The position numbers and the translations under genes are program-made. Under the pieces are notes generated by a model that was given only the letters and a program-made list of their open reading frames with translations, was not told where the DNA came from and did no database searches. A stretch of DNA of 64,000 nt, from the NCBI RefSeq assembly GCF_030373225.1, contig NZ_JAUCZG010000001.1, positions 1 through 64,000 of the forward strand, written 5' to 3'. The DNA comes from Hydrogenophaga sp. GTDB lineage: Bacteria; Pseudomonadota; Gammaproteobacteria; Burkholderiales; Burkholderiaceae_C. Shown piece by piece: positions 31,595 through 39,633 of the stretch (position 1 is its first letter; the number at the start of each line of letters is the position of its first letter).

Positions 31595-32713
31595 ATGAAA
31601 ATCGACCGCTTCTTTCGCTGCCTGGTGGTTTTGTGCGGAGTGCTGACACTCTGGCCGGCCGCCGCGCAGTCGATCCGCATCAAGGAGATCGCGGCGGTGC
31701 AGGGTGTGCGCAGCAACCAGCTCACCGGCTACGGCCTGGTGGTGGGGCTGGACGGCACGGGCGACCAGACCACGCAGATGCCCTACACCGCGCAGAGCAT
31801 GAACAACTACCTGCAGCAGCTCGGCCTGTCGCTGCCGCCGGGTGCGAACATGCAGCTGAAGAACGTGGCGGCGGTGCTGGTCACGGCGCAGCTGCCGGCC
31901 TTCGCCCAGCCCGGCCAGACCATCGACGTGACGGTGTCTTCCATCGGCAATTCCAAATCGCTGCGCGGCGGCACGCTCATCACCACGCCTCTCAAGGGAG
32001 CCGACGGTGAAATCTACGCGCTGGCCCAGGGCAACCTGCTGGTGGGTGGTGCAGGTGCGTCGGCCGGTGGCAGCAAGGTGCAGATCAACCACCTGAGCGC
32101 GGGCCGTGTGCCCGGTGGCGCGCAGGTGGAACGTGCGGTGGCCACCCCGTTCGCCCTGGGCGAGACCATCGACCTCGGTTTGAACTCGAGCGACTTCCAG
32201 ACCGCCAGCCGCGTGACCGACGCGATCAACCGCACCATGGGCGCCGGCGTGGCCAGCGCGATCGACGGCCGCGTGGTGCGCCTGCAGGCGCCCGCCGACC
32301 CCGGCGCGCGCGTGAGTTTCCTCGCCCGCGTCGAAGAGATCCGCCTGGACGCTGCCGTGCCGACGGCCCGCGTGATCATCAATTCGCGCACCGGCTCCAT
32401 CGTGATGAACCAGGCGGTGAGCCTGGGCGCCTGCGCGGTCTCGCACGGCAACCTCTCGGTGAGCATCAGCTCCACCCCGGTGATCAGCCAGCCCAACGCC
32501 TTGTCCACCGGCGGCCAGACCGTGGTGACCGAGCAGGCCAACATCCAGATCAGCCAGGACAAGGGCTCGCTGATCACGCTCGACACCGCGCCGCAGCTCG
32601 CCGACGTGGTGCGCGCCCTCAATTCACTGGGCGCAACGCCCCAGGACCTGCTGGCCATCCTGCAAGCCATCAAGGCGTCTGGCGCGATGAACGCCGAACT
32701 GGAGGTCATATGA
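31595..32713 (+). CDS. flgI: Flagellar P-ring protein FlgI
   Basis: FlgI forms the periplasmic P-ring bushing around the rod. The 372-residue precursor has a signal peptide (about residues 1-22, ending WPAAAQS). The conserved opening is IRIKEIAAVQGVRSNQLTGYGLVVGLDGTGDQTTQMPYTAQSMNNYL, and GNAKSLRGGTL-like (GNSKSLRGGTLITTPLKGADG) and VVTEQANIQISQ segments follow. The ATG at 31595 is chosen by the signal peptide. The stop TGA (32711-32713) overlaps an ATG that opens the next repeat mini-ORF. Confidence 0.97.
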   Translation: MKIDRFFRCLVVLCGVLTLWPAAAQSIRIKEIAAVQGVRSNQLTGYGLVVGLDGTGDQTTQMPYTAQSMNNYLQQLGLSLPPGANMQLKNVAAVLVTAQLPAFAQPGQTIDVTVSSIGNSKSLRGGTLITTPLKGADGEIYALAQGNLLVGGAGASAGGSKVQINHLSAGRVPGGAQVERAVATPFALGETIDLGLNSSDFQTASRVTDAINRTMGAGVASAIDGRVVRLQAPADPGARVSFLARVEEIRLDAAVPTARVIINSRTGSIVMNQAVSLGACAVSHGNLSVSISSTPVISQPNALSTGGQTVVTEQANIQISQDKGSLITLDTAPQLADVVRALNSLGATPQDLLAILQAIKASGAMNAELEVI

Positions 32714-32892
32714 ACCCCCCCGTCGCTTGCTCACTGCGTGTAGCCGCATCCCCCCTCCAGGGGGCAATACCTGCGCCCCGGCGGAGCCGGTTGCGCGGTA
32801 TTTCTGAACGCGCGTTTTCGCCCTCCGGGCTGAGCTCCCCTCCGTTCGGGCTGAGCCTGTCGAAGCCCTTGCAAGGTCCAGTCCGGCCATGA
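32710..32892 (+). repeat. Intergenic repeat copy F with mini-ORF joining flgI and flgJ by double ATGA
   Basis: A 60-codon frame fills the 175-base gap between flgI and flgJ. Its ATG (32710) overlaps the flgI stop as ATGA, and its TGA (32890-32892) overlaps the flgJ ATG (32889) as ATGA. The sequence is a diverged repeat copy (ATGAACCCCCCC, CCCCCCTCCAGGGGG hairpin, CCCCGGCGGAGCCGG). It is followed by a nested TCGGGCTGAGCCTGTCGAAG-type repeat (about 32844-32873). The peptide is low-complexity (MNPPVACSLRVAASPLQGAI...). Annotated as a coupling element, not a working protein. Confidence 0.72.
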
Positions 32893-33761
32893 ACCCGACC
32901 CGGTCCCTCTCCAACGCCGGCCTCGCGGCCGACCCGACGGCGCTCAAAGCGCTGCGGTACGGCGCGGGCAAGGATGGCAACGACAAGGCCGCGCTCAAGG
33001 AAGCGGCCAAACAGTTCGAATCGCTGTTCATGCGCGAACTCATCAAGAGCATGCGCGAGGCCACGCAGAAGTCGGGGCTGATGGAAGGCGAGGGCGCCGA
33101 CCTGGGAACCGACCTGCTCGACCAGCAGTTCGCGGTCCAGCTCTCGGGCCTGCCCGGTGGCCTGTCCGAGGCCATCGAGCGCCAGCTCGCCCGCCAGATG
33201 CAGACCAGTGCCCCGGACGCGGCCGGTGCGCAGAGCGCACTGCCTTCGGCCGGCGAGATCAGCACCGTGGGCCGCGCCAGCGCCGGCGGGCGCCAGGCGG
33301 GGTTTGTCGACCAGCACAGCCAGGCCGCCGCCGTGGTGGCGCGCGAGTCGGGCATTCCGGCCAGTTTCATGATCGGCCAGGCCGGGCACGAGACCGGCTG
33401 GGGCAAGAGCGAGATCCGCCACGCCGACGGAACGCCGTCGCACAACCTCTTCGGCATCAAGGCCACTGGCGGCTGGAAGGGCAAGGTCGCCGAAATCACC
33501 ACCACCGAATACATCAACGGCGAGCCGCGCAAGGTCACCGCGAAGTTCCGCGCCTACGACTCGTACGCCGACTCGTTCCGCGACTACGCCAGCCTGATCG
33601 GCAACAGCCCGCGCTACGACAAGGTGATGGACCAGCTCGGCTCGGTGCAGGGCTTTGCCACCGGCCTGCAAAAGGCCGGCTACGCCACCGACCCCCAATA
33701 CGCCGCCAAGCTCAGCCGCGCGATCAACACCACGCTGAGCCTGCAACGCGCTCAGGGCTGA
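32889..33761 (+). CDS. flgJ: Flagellar rod-cap/peptidoglycan hydrolase FlgJ
   Basis: FlgJ scaffolds the rod and cuts peptidoglycan so that the rod can cross the cell wall. The 290-residue protein has both parts. The N-terminal rod-cap domain is about residues 30-105 (LKEAAKQFESLFMRELIKSMREATQKSGLMEGEGADLGTDLLDQQFA). The C-terminal glucosaminidase domain is about 135-285 (AAAVVARESGIPASFMIGQAGHETGWGKSEIR, with the likely catalytic Glu in HETGWG, and NLFGIKA). The start overlaps the upstream mini-ORF stop; flgK begins 13 bases after its end. Confidence 0.97.
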   Translation: MNPTRSLSNAGLAADPTALKALRYGAGKDGNDKAALKEAAKQFESLFMRELIKSMREATQKSGLMEGEGADLGTDLLDQQFAVQLSGLPGGLSEAIERQLARQMQTSAPDAAGAQSALPSAGEISTVGRASAGGRQAGFVDQHSQAAAVVARESGIPASFMIGQAGHETGWGKSEIRHADGTPSHNLFGIKATGGWKGKVAEITTTEYINGEPRKVTAKFRAYDSYADSFRDYASLIGNSPRYDKVMDQLGSVQGFATGLQKAGYATDPQYAAKLSRAINTTLSLQRAQG

Positions 33762-33774
33762 GGACCTCACCACC

Positions 33775-35694
33775 ATGTCATCGCTCAACATCGGCGCCCG
33801 CGCCCTCACCACGAATCTCGCGGCCCTGCAGGTCATCGGCCACAACATCGCCAACGTCAACACGGCGGGCTACTCGCGTCAGAGCGTGCAGCTCACCACC
33901 GCCGGTGCGCAGGCTTTCGGGAATGGCTACATCGGCAAGGGTGTGGACATGGCCACGGTGGAGCGTTCGCACAACGCCTATCTCACGCGCGAGGCGCAGC
34001 TCACGGCGTCGGTGGCGGCCGCCGACTCGGTTCGCTACTCGCGCCTGCAGGCGCTGGAAAGCGCGTTTCCGCTCGGTGCATCCGGTCTGGGCGCTGCGCT
34101 CAACGACACGCTCAATGCCTGGAACGATGTGGCGTCCGCACCCAACAACCTCACCGCACGCGTGGTGGTGATCGCCAAGGGCGAAGAGTTCGCCAGCCGC
34201 CTGCGCAACACCGCCGGCCAGCTCGACGCGCTCTCGCGCAGCACACAGCAGCAGGTGCAGGGCACGGTGGATGTGATCAACGGCCTGGCGCAGGACCTGG
34301 CCAAGATCAACCAGCGGATCGTCGAGTCTGCCGGTGGCGAGCACACACCCAACGACCTGTTCGACCAGCGCGACCAGATGCTCGGCGAGCTCAGCCAGCA
34401 CATCCAGACCAGCACGATCTTCGACAAGGACGGCGCGGTGAGCGTGTTCGTGGCCGGCAGCCAGCCGCTGCTGCTGGGCCAGCGTGCCAGCCAGCTCGCC
34501 GTCACGCGCGATGCCACCGACAACTCGCGCATCGGTGTGTCGTTCGTGCAGGGCAGTGTGAGCACACCCCTGCCCGACAGCACGCTGGGCGGCGGTGGGC
34601 TCTCGGGCCTGATGAATTTTCTCAACACCGATCTGGTGGGTGTGCAGAACCTGCTGGGTCGCATGGCACTGGCCTCGGCCACCTCGGTGAACGACCAGCA
34701 TCGGCTGGGTATCGACCTGCAGGGCAACCCGGGTCAGGACTTTTTCATTCCGCCCGCCGCCGCGACCGGTCTGCCCGCCCCCACCAACACCGGCAACGCG
34801 GTGGTGAGTGCCAGCGTCAGCGACCCGACCGCGCTCATGGCTTCGGACTACGAGCTGCGTTTTTCGGCCGCAGGGGTGAGCGTGGTGCGCCTGTCCGACG
34901 GTGACGCGAGCGTCCCGGCACCCGGGACCAGCTTCGTCAAGGATGGCCTGACCTTCAACATCGATGCCGGCGCCGGCGCCGCCGGCGACCGCATCCTGGT
35001 CCGGCCGTTCGAGGCTGCCGCACGCAACCTGCAGCTGGCCATCGGTTCGCCCGACCGCCTGGCTGCGGCCAGCCCGGTGCTGGTGACGCCGGCACTGGCC
35101 AACTCGGGCGGTCTGAGTGTGGAAAGCCTGTACGCCTCGTCCGGTTCGGCCAGCCTCACCAACCCGGTGAGCCTGACCTTCCAGGCCAACGGCACGTTCG
35201 AAGTGTCCGGCGTGATGGACCCCGCCAACCCGCCACCCGACAACCCCGGCCCACCCGCCACCTGGAACTTCGCACCGGGTCAGCCGATCGTGCTCAACGG
35301 CTGGAGCCTGACGCTGCGTGGCAGTCCCAGCCCCGGCGACCGCTTCGACATCGCCGCCGCGCCGCCCGGCTCCACCGCGCAGAACGCCGGCAACGCCAGC
35401 GCCGTGCTGGCGCTGCACGACCGCCCCACGTTCGAAGGCGTGCCCCTGGCCGATGGGTATGTGAGCCTGTTCTCCGACGTCGGCACGCGTGTGCAGGGCG
35501 CGAAGTTCGCCGCCGATTTCTCCGGCCAGATCGCTACCACCGCCGAGACGGCCCGCACCAACGTGTCGGGCGTGAACCTCGACGAAGAAGCCGCGCGCCT
35601 GCTGCAGTACCAGCAGGCCTACCAGGCCTCGGCGAAGTTCCTGCAGGTGGCGCAGAGCACGTTCGACAGCCTGCTGGCCACTGTGGGTCGCTGA
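33775..35694 (+). CDS. flgK: Hook-filament junction protein FlgK (HAP1)
   Basis: FlgK is the first hook-associated protein between hook and filament. The 639-residue protein begins MSSLNIGARALTTNLAALQVIGHNIANVNTAGYSRQSVQL (D0) and ends TARTNVSGVNLDEEAARLLQYQQAYQASAKFLQVAQSTFDSLLATVGR, both diagnostic. The central about 300 residues (330-560) are the variable surface-exposed domain, rich in Ala, Gly, Pro and Ser. FlgN is its chaperone. A repeat with a mini-ORF follows directly after the stop. Confidence 0.98.
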   Translation: MSSLNIGARALTTNLAALQVIGHNIANVNTAGYSRQSVQLTTAGAQAFGNGYIGKGVDMATVERSHNAYLTREAQLTASVAAADSVRYSRLQALESAFPLGASGLGAALNDTLNAWNDVASAPNNLTARVVVIAKGEEFASRLRNTAGQLDALSRSTQQQVQGTVDVINGLAQDLAKINQRIVESAGGEHTPNDLFDQRDQMLGELSQHIQTSTIFDKDGAVSVFVAGSQPLLLGQRASQLAVTRDATDNSRIGVSFVQGSVSTPLPDSTLGGGGLSGLMNFLNTDLVGVQNLLGRMALASATSVNDQHRLGIDLQGNPGQDFFIPPAAATGLPAPTNTGNAVVSASVSDPTALMASDYELRFSAAGVSVVRLSDGDASVPAPGTSFVKDGLTFNIDAGAGAAGDRILVRPFEAAARNLQLAIGSPDRLAAASPVLVTPALANSGGLSVESLYASSGSASLTNPVSLTFQANGTFEVSGVMDPANPPPDNPGPPATWNFAPGQPIVLNGWSLTLRGSPSPGDRFDIAAAPPGSTAQNAGNASAVLALHDRPTFEGVPLADGYVSLFSDVGTRVQGAKFAADFSGQIATTAETARTNVSGVNLDEEAARLLQYQQAYQASAKFLQVAQSTFDSLLATVGR

Positions 35695-35695
35695 T

Positions 35696-35854
35696 ATGAA
35701 ACACCCCCTGCGCCGCTGCGCGGCTTCCCCCTCTCTGGCGCCTTCGGCCTGGAAGGGGACGGCATCTTGGGCCGGCGGAGTCGGACCCTCGTTGCCCCTG
35801 GACGAAGCCCGGCTCGCGCGCCGTTCGCTGGCAAGCCGAAGCCTGATCGTTTGA
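35696..35854 (+). repeat. Intergenic repeat copy G with mini-ORF bridging flgK to flgL
   Basis: Repeat of the B/D type: ATGAAACACCCCCTGCGCC, GCGCCGCTGCGCGG palindrome, CGCCTTCGGC, GGGCCGGCGGAGTCGG, TTGCCCCTGGACGAAG. The ATG is one base after the flgK stop and opens 52 codons (MKHPLRRCAASPSLAPSAWK...). The TGA at 35852-35854 lies inside the flgL SD (TGAGGA), 9 bases before the flgL ATG at 35864. Confidence 0.72.
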
Positions 35855-35863
35855 GGAAACCCC

Positions 35864-37084
35864 ATGCGAGTCTCCACCGCCAACAGCTACGACAACACCG
35901 TGAGCCTGCTCGCGCGCCGACAGGCCGAACTCGCCCAGATGCAGGAAAACCTGGCCACCGGCAAACGCGTGCTCAAACCCAGCGACGACCCGGTCGCCGC
36001 CACCTTGTCGGAGACCGCGCAGAACCGCCTCTCGCGCACGCAGTCCGACCTGCGCTCGCTGGAGACCGCGCGCACCAGCCTGCAGCAGGCCGAAAGCGGC
36101 CTGGCCGAATCGGGCGAGCTGATCCAGAAGGTGCGCGAGTTGCTGGTGAGCGCGGGCAACGCGACCTTCGGTCCGAGCGAGCGCGAAGACATCGCGCGCC
36201 AGCTCGAGGGCTTGCGCGAACAACTCATCGGCGTGGCCAACCTGAAGGACAACGCCGGGCGCACGCTGTTCGGCGGACTCGGTGGCGCGGCCACCCCGTT
36301 TGTCGATCTGTACAGCGCCAGCGGCAACGGCGTGCAGTTCGAAGGCCAGCGCGGCCAGGCCGCCGCCGGCAACACCTCGCTGCCGCAGACGCTGGACGGC
36401 AACGCGATCTGGATGCGGGTGCCCGAAGGCAACGGCAGCTTCACGCTCAGCCTCGATCCGTCCAACACCGGCGGCGTGAGCACCAGTGTGGGCGAAGTGA
36501 CCAACCCGGGTGCGCTCACCGGGGCCGACTACCGCATCGACTTCGCCGATGTGGCGGGTGTCATGCAGTACACCGTGACAAACCTCATCACGGCGGCCAG
36601 CAACCCGATGCCCGGCCAGACCGGTGTGCCTTACACCTCGGGCATGACGATCGCGTTCGATGGCCAGTCGCTGCAGATGAGCGGTCCACCCGCCGCCGGC
36701 GACCGGATCAACCTGGTGCCCGCCGGCAGGACCGACATTTTCAGCGTGGTGCAGGACGCGGTGAGTGCGCTGCGCTACACCGGCGCCAACGACAGCGCCC
36801 ACCGCACCCAGGAACTGGCCCGCACCATGACCGAGCTCGACGCCGGGCACGACCGCGTGTTGCTCGCCCGTGGCCGGGCCGGTGAGTGGCTCAACCGCGC
36901 GGACTCGCTCGACACCTTGCTCGAAGACCGCTCGGTCGACCTCAAGACCGAACAATCGCGGCTGGAAGACCTGGACCTGGTCAAGGGCATTTCGGACTTC
37001 CAGACCCAGCAGCTCGGCCTGGAGGCCGCGCTCAAGTCCTACGCCCAGGTGCAGCGCCTGTCGCTGTTCCAGATGATCAATTGA
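35864..37084 (+). CDS. flgL: Hook-filament junction protein FlgL (HAP3)
   Basis: FlgL connects FlgK to the flagellin filament. The 406-residue protein starts MRVSTANSYDNTVSLLARRQAELAQMQENLATGKRVLKPSDDPVAA. This is the flagellin-like D0/D1 start found in FlgL. It ends in a flagellin-like helix (TEQSRLEDLDLVKGISDFQTQQLGLEAALKSYAQVQRLSLFQMIN). GAGGAAA lies before the ATG. The HDOD gene starts 13 bases after its stop, so it is probably co-transcribed. Confidence 0.98.
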   Translation: MRVSTANSYDNTVSLLARRQAELAQMQENLATGKRVLKPSDDPVAATLSETAQNRLSRTQSDLRSLETARTSLQQAESGLAESGELIQKVRELLVSAGNATFGPSEREDIARQLEGLREQLIGVANLKDNAGRTLFGGLGGAATPFVDLYSASGNGVQFEGQRGQAAAGNTSLPQTLDGNAIWMRVPEGNGSFTLSLDPSNTGGVSTSVGEVTNPGALTGADYRIDFADVAGVMQYTVTNLITAASNPMPGQTGVPYTSGMTIAFDGQSLQMSGPPAAGDRINLVPAGRTDIFSVVQDAVSALRYTGANDSAHRTQELARTMTELDAGHDRVLLARGRAGEWLNRADSLDTLLEDRSVDLKTEQSRLEDLDLVKGISDFQTQQLGLEAALKSYAQVQRLSLFQMIN

Positions 37085-37097
37085 CAGGCTGTCCCAC

Positions 37098-38339
37098 ATG
37101 TTGAGTCACACGGTCCTGGACAGCCTCGCGCTCGGCTACGAGCCGGTGTGGAACCGCGAACGCCAGCTCGCGGCGGTGCGCCTGTGTGTGCACCCCATCC
37201 ACGCGGCCGCGGTGGACGCCGCCCACCTCATGCAGGCCCTGGGCGACGACTGGCCCGACAGTGCGCCGGTCCTCGTCATCTCCATCGCCTCGCCCCACCT
37301 GTTGCAACAGGCGCTGGCCTGCCCGCCGGTGCACAACACCTGGCTGGAAGTGCCCGCTGCGCTGTTCGAAGCGCCCGAGACCCTGGCCGCCCTGTCGGTG
37401 GCCAGCCGGCGCGGGCACCGCCTGATCCGCCGCACCGACCTGGCCACCTTGCGTGAGCGCCCGGCGCCCGGCTTCGATGTGCGCAACCTGTTGCAGCTCA
37501 GCCCGGCGCAGGCCAGCGAGATCCTGCAGGCCCAGTCCACACCCGGTCTGCACGGGCGCAGCGAGGGCCTGCTGCCCGGGCAGCTGTACCAGGGCGTGCA
37601 GACCCGGACCCTGGCGCGCCACCTGCTCGACGACGCCGGTGCCTGGGGCCTGCTCGGCTGGCCCGACGCCGATGTGCTGCTGGCGCACCGCCACCACCCC
37701 GTTTCATGCGATCCGCGTGTGATCCGCCAGATCCTGCAGGCCATCAACGACGACTGCTCGCTCGAACGCCTGGAGCGTTTGGTGCGCCAGGACCCGGTGC
37801 TGGTCTACCGCATCCTGCTGCTGGTGAACTCGGCCGCGTACGGCGGCCGCCATGAAATCGGCTCGCTGCGCCATGCGCTCATGATGCTGGGCTTTCGCGA
37901 ACTGGGCCGCTGGCTGTTCGAGCAGGCGCCCGGCAGCGAACCCGACAACGACCTGCAGCCGGTGCGCGCGGCCATGGTCATGCGCTCGCGCCTGGCGCAG
38001 CACCTGCTGGCCACGGGCTCCGAGGACAACCTGCGGCTGGAGGTCTACACCACGGCGCTGTTTGCCCAGCTCGACAAACTGCTGCAAGCGCCGCTGGCCG
38101 AGCTGCTGCACAAGCTGCCGCTGTCGGGCCGCCTGTTTGATGCGGTGCTGCGCCACGACGGGCCTTACCACCCGCTGCTCGACGTGGCCCGCGCCCAGGG
38201 CGAGCCGGGCCAGCTGCACCGCCTGGCCACCGTGTGCGAACGCAACGGCGTGAGCCTCGAAGAAGCCAACCGCGCGCTGATCCGCATGCTGGCCACGAGC
38301 CGTGATCACGCGGGCGTGCGTTCGGAACGCATGGTCTGA
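37098..38339 (+). CDS. Degenerate EAL plus HDOD domain protein
   Basis: A 413-residue cytoplasmic protein. The N-terminal about 190 residues follow the EAL-HDOD (YuxH-like) layout, but the catalytic ExL signature and other metal-binding acids are missing. Cyclic-di-GMP hydrolysis is therefore unlikely. The C-terminal HDOD domain, about residues 205-390 ([66 protein letters not shown]), is well preserved. HDOD proteins act in signalling and stress without known catalysis. It lies 13 bases after flgL in the flagellar operon, suggesting a role in motility control. Confidence 0.85.
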   Translation: MLSHTVLDSLALGYEPVWNRERQLAAVRLCVHPIHAAAVDAAHLMQALGDDWPDSAPVLVISIASPHLLQQALACPPVHNTWLEVPAALFEAPETLAALSVASRRGHRLIRRTDLATLRERPAPGFDVRNLLQLSPAQASEILQAQSTPGLHGRSEGLLPGQLYQGVQTRTLARHLLDDAGAWGLLGWPDADVLLAHRHHPVSCDPRVIRQILQAINDDCSLERLERLVRQDPVLVYRILLLVNSAAYGGRHEIGSLRHALMMLGFRELGRWLFEQAPGSEPDNDLQPVRAAMVMRSRLAQHLLATGSEDNLRLEVYTTALFAQLDKLLQAPLAELLHKLPLSGRLFDAVLRHDGPYHPLLDVARAQGEPGQLHRLATVCERNGVSLEEANRALIRMLATSRDHAGVRSERMV

Positions 38340-38390
38340 GGGAGAGGCTTTGGCTCCCTCTCCCGGTGGGAGAGGTCCGGGGTGAGGGCG
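38340..38390 (+). repeat. Interspersed palindromic repeat / terminator-like hairpins
   Basis: GGGAG...CTCCC and CTCTCCC-GGT-GGGAGAG (38358-38374) followed by TCCGGGGTGAGGGC. It closely resembles a CCCTCTCCC...GGGAGAGGG...GGGGTGAGGG repeat seen in many proteobacterial genomes. It begins one base after the HDOD stop and may end the flg operon transcript. queC begins 20 bases after it. Confidence 0.7.
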
Positions 38391-38410
38391 GCGCGCTACG
38401 ATCTCGCCCC

Positions 38411-39157
38411 ATGACCACCGCATCCGCTGCCACCTCCCACAACACCCCCCACCACACCAGCGCCCTGGTGCTGTTCTCGGGCGGGCAGGATTCCACCACC
38501 TGCCTGGCGCAGGCGCTCGAGCGCTTCCCGCGCGTGGAGACCCTGGGCTTCGACTACGGCCAGCGCCACCATGTGGAACTTCAGGCCCGCCAGGTGGTGC
38601 TGCGCGAACTGCGCGAGCGCTTTCCCCACTGGGCCGAACGCCTGGGCGAAGACCACATGCTCGACCTCGCGGTGCTCGGCAAGGTCAGCGACACCTCGCT
38701 CACGCGCGACATGGCCTTTCGCATGGAAGCCAGCGGCCTGCCCAACACCTTCGTGCCTGGCCGCAACCTGCTGTTCCTCACGCTCGCTGCGGCGCTGGCC
38801 TACCGCCGCGGCATCCAGGTCATCGTCACCGGCGTGTGCGAAACCGATTTTTCAGGCTACCCCGACTGCCGCGACGACACCATGAAGGCGTTGCAGGTCG
38901 CGCTGTCGCTCGGCATGGACCACCGCTTCCTGATCGACACACCGCTCATGTGGATCGACAAGGCCGCCACCTGGCGCCTGGCCGAAACCCTGGGCGGCCA
39001 GACGCTGGTGGACCTGATCGTGGAACACAGCCACACCTGCTACCTGGGTGACCGCGAGCACCGGCATGCCTGGGGCTACGGGTGTGGCAGCTGCCCGGCT
39101 TGCGAGTTGCGCGCGCGGGGCTGGAGGGGATTCCATCCCATGGAGGTGACACCGTGA
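38411..39157 (+). CDS. queC: 7-cyano-7-deazaguanine synthase QueC
   Basis: QueC converts 7-carboxy-7-deazaguanine to preQ0 using ATP and ammonia, a step in queuosine tRNA modification. The 248-residue protein has the PP-loop [19 protein letters not shown] near residue 20. It also has [31 protein letters not shown] and the zinc site formed by the Cys of HTCYLG and the C-terminal [15 protein letters not shown] at 38411 chosen because homology starts there. The stop overlaps the GNAT start (TGATG). Other queuosine genes are not in this window. Confidence 0.97.
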   Translation: MTTASAATSHNTPHHTSALVLFSGGQDSTTCLAQALERFPRVETLGFDYGQRHHVELQARQVVLRELRERFPHWAERLGEDHMLDLAVLGKVSDTSLTRDMAFRMEASGLPNTFVPGRNLLFLTLAAALAYRRGIQVIVTGVCETDFSGYPDCRDDTMKALQVALSLGMDHRFLIDTPLMWIDKAATWRLAETLGGQTLVDLIVEHSHTCYLGDREHRHAWGYGCGSCPACELRARGWRGFHPMEVTP

Positions 39158-39612
39158 TGCAGATCCGCCTGGACGACCTGCGCGGCCCCGAGGTGCTGGC
39201 CCTGCTCGAGGAACACCTGGCGCACATGCGCGCCAGCTCGCCGCCCGGCAGCGTGCACGCGCTCGATCTGGACGCGCTGCGCCAGCCGCACATCCGCTTC
39301 TGGGGCGCCTGGCGGGGCAACGAACTGCTCGGTTGCGGCGCGCTCATGGCGCTGGGTGCGGGCGAAGGCGAGATCAAGTCGATGCGCACCGCCGCGCGCC
39401 ACCAGCGCCAGGGTGTGGCGCGCACCCTGCTCACCCACCTGGTGGACCAGGCCCGGGCCAGCGGCTGGCACACCCTCTGGCTAGAGACCGGTTCGAACGA
39501 GCCCTTCGCGCCGGCACGCAAGCTCTACGCGTCGTTCGGTTTCGAGGTGTGCGAGCCGTTCGCCGGCTACACCGAAGACCCGCACAGCACCTTCATGCGC
39601 CGGCGGCTCTGA
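39157..39612 (+). CDS. GNAT-family N-acetyltransferase
   Basis: A 151-residue acetyltransferase of the GNAT superfamily. The acetyl-CoA loop is RHQRQGVARTLLTHLVDQAR, preceded by the beta strand EIKSMRTAA and followed by WLETGSNEPFAPARKLYASFGF. This layout resembles YafP/PanZ-like small-molecule or peptide acetyltransferases. Substrate unknown. The ATG at 39157 overlaps the queC stop (TGATG) with GGAGGTG upstream, so it is translated with queC. Possible function in the same pathway is not implied. Confidence 0.9.
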   Translation: MQIRLDDLRGPEVLALLEEHLAHMRASSPPGSVHALDLDALRQPHIRFWGAWRGNELLGCGALMALGAGEGEIKSMRTAARHQRQGVARTLLTHLVDQARASGWHTLWLETGSNEPFAPARKLYASFGFEVCEPFAGYTEDPHSTFMRRRL

Positions 39613-39633
39613 AGGCCGCGCCGGGCGCGTGGC

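Noticed and set aside
32710-32892. 60-residue protein between flgI and flgJ as a real gene product
   Set aside because: Composition is low-complexity and derived from the intergenic repeat; treated as a coupling element.
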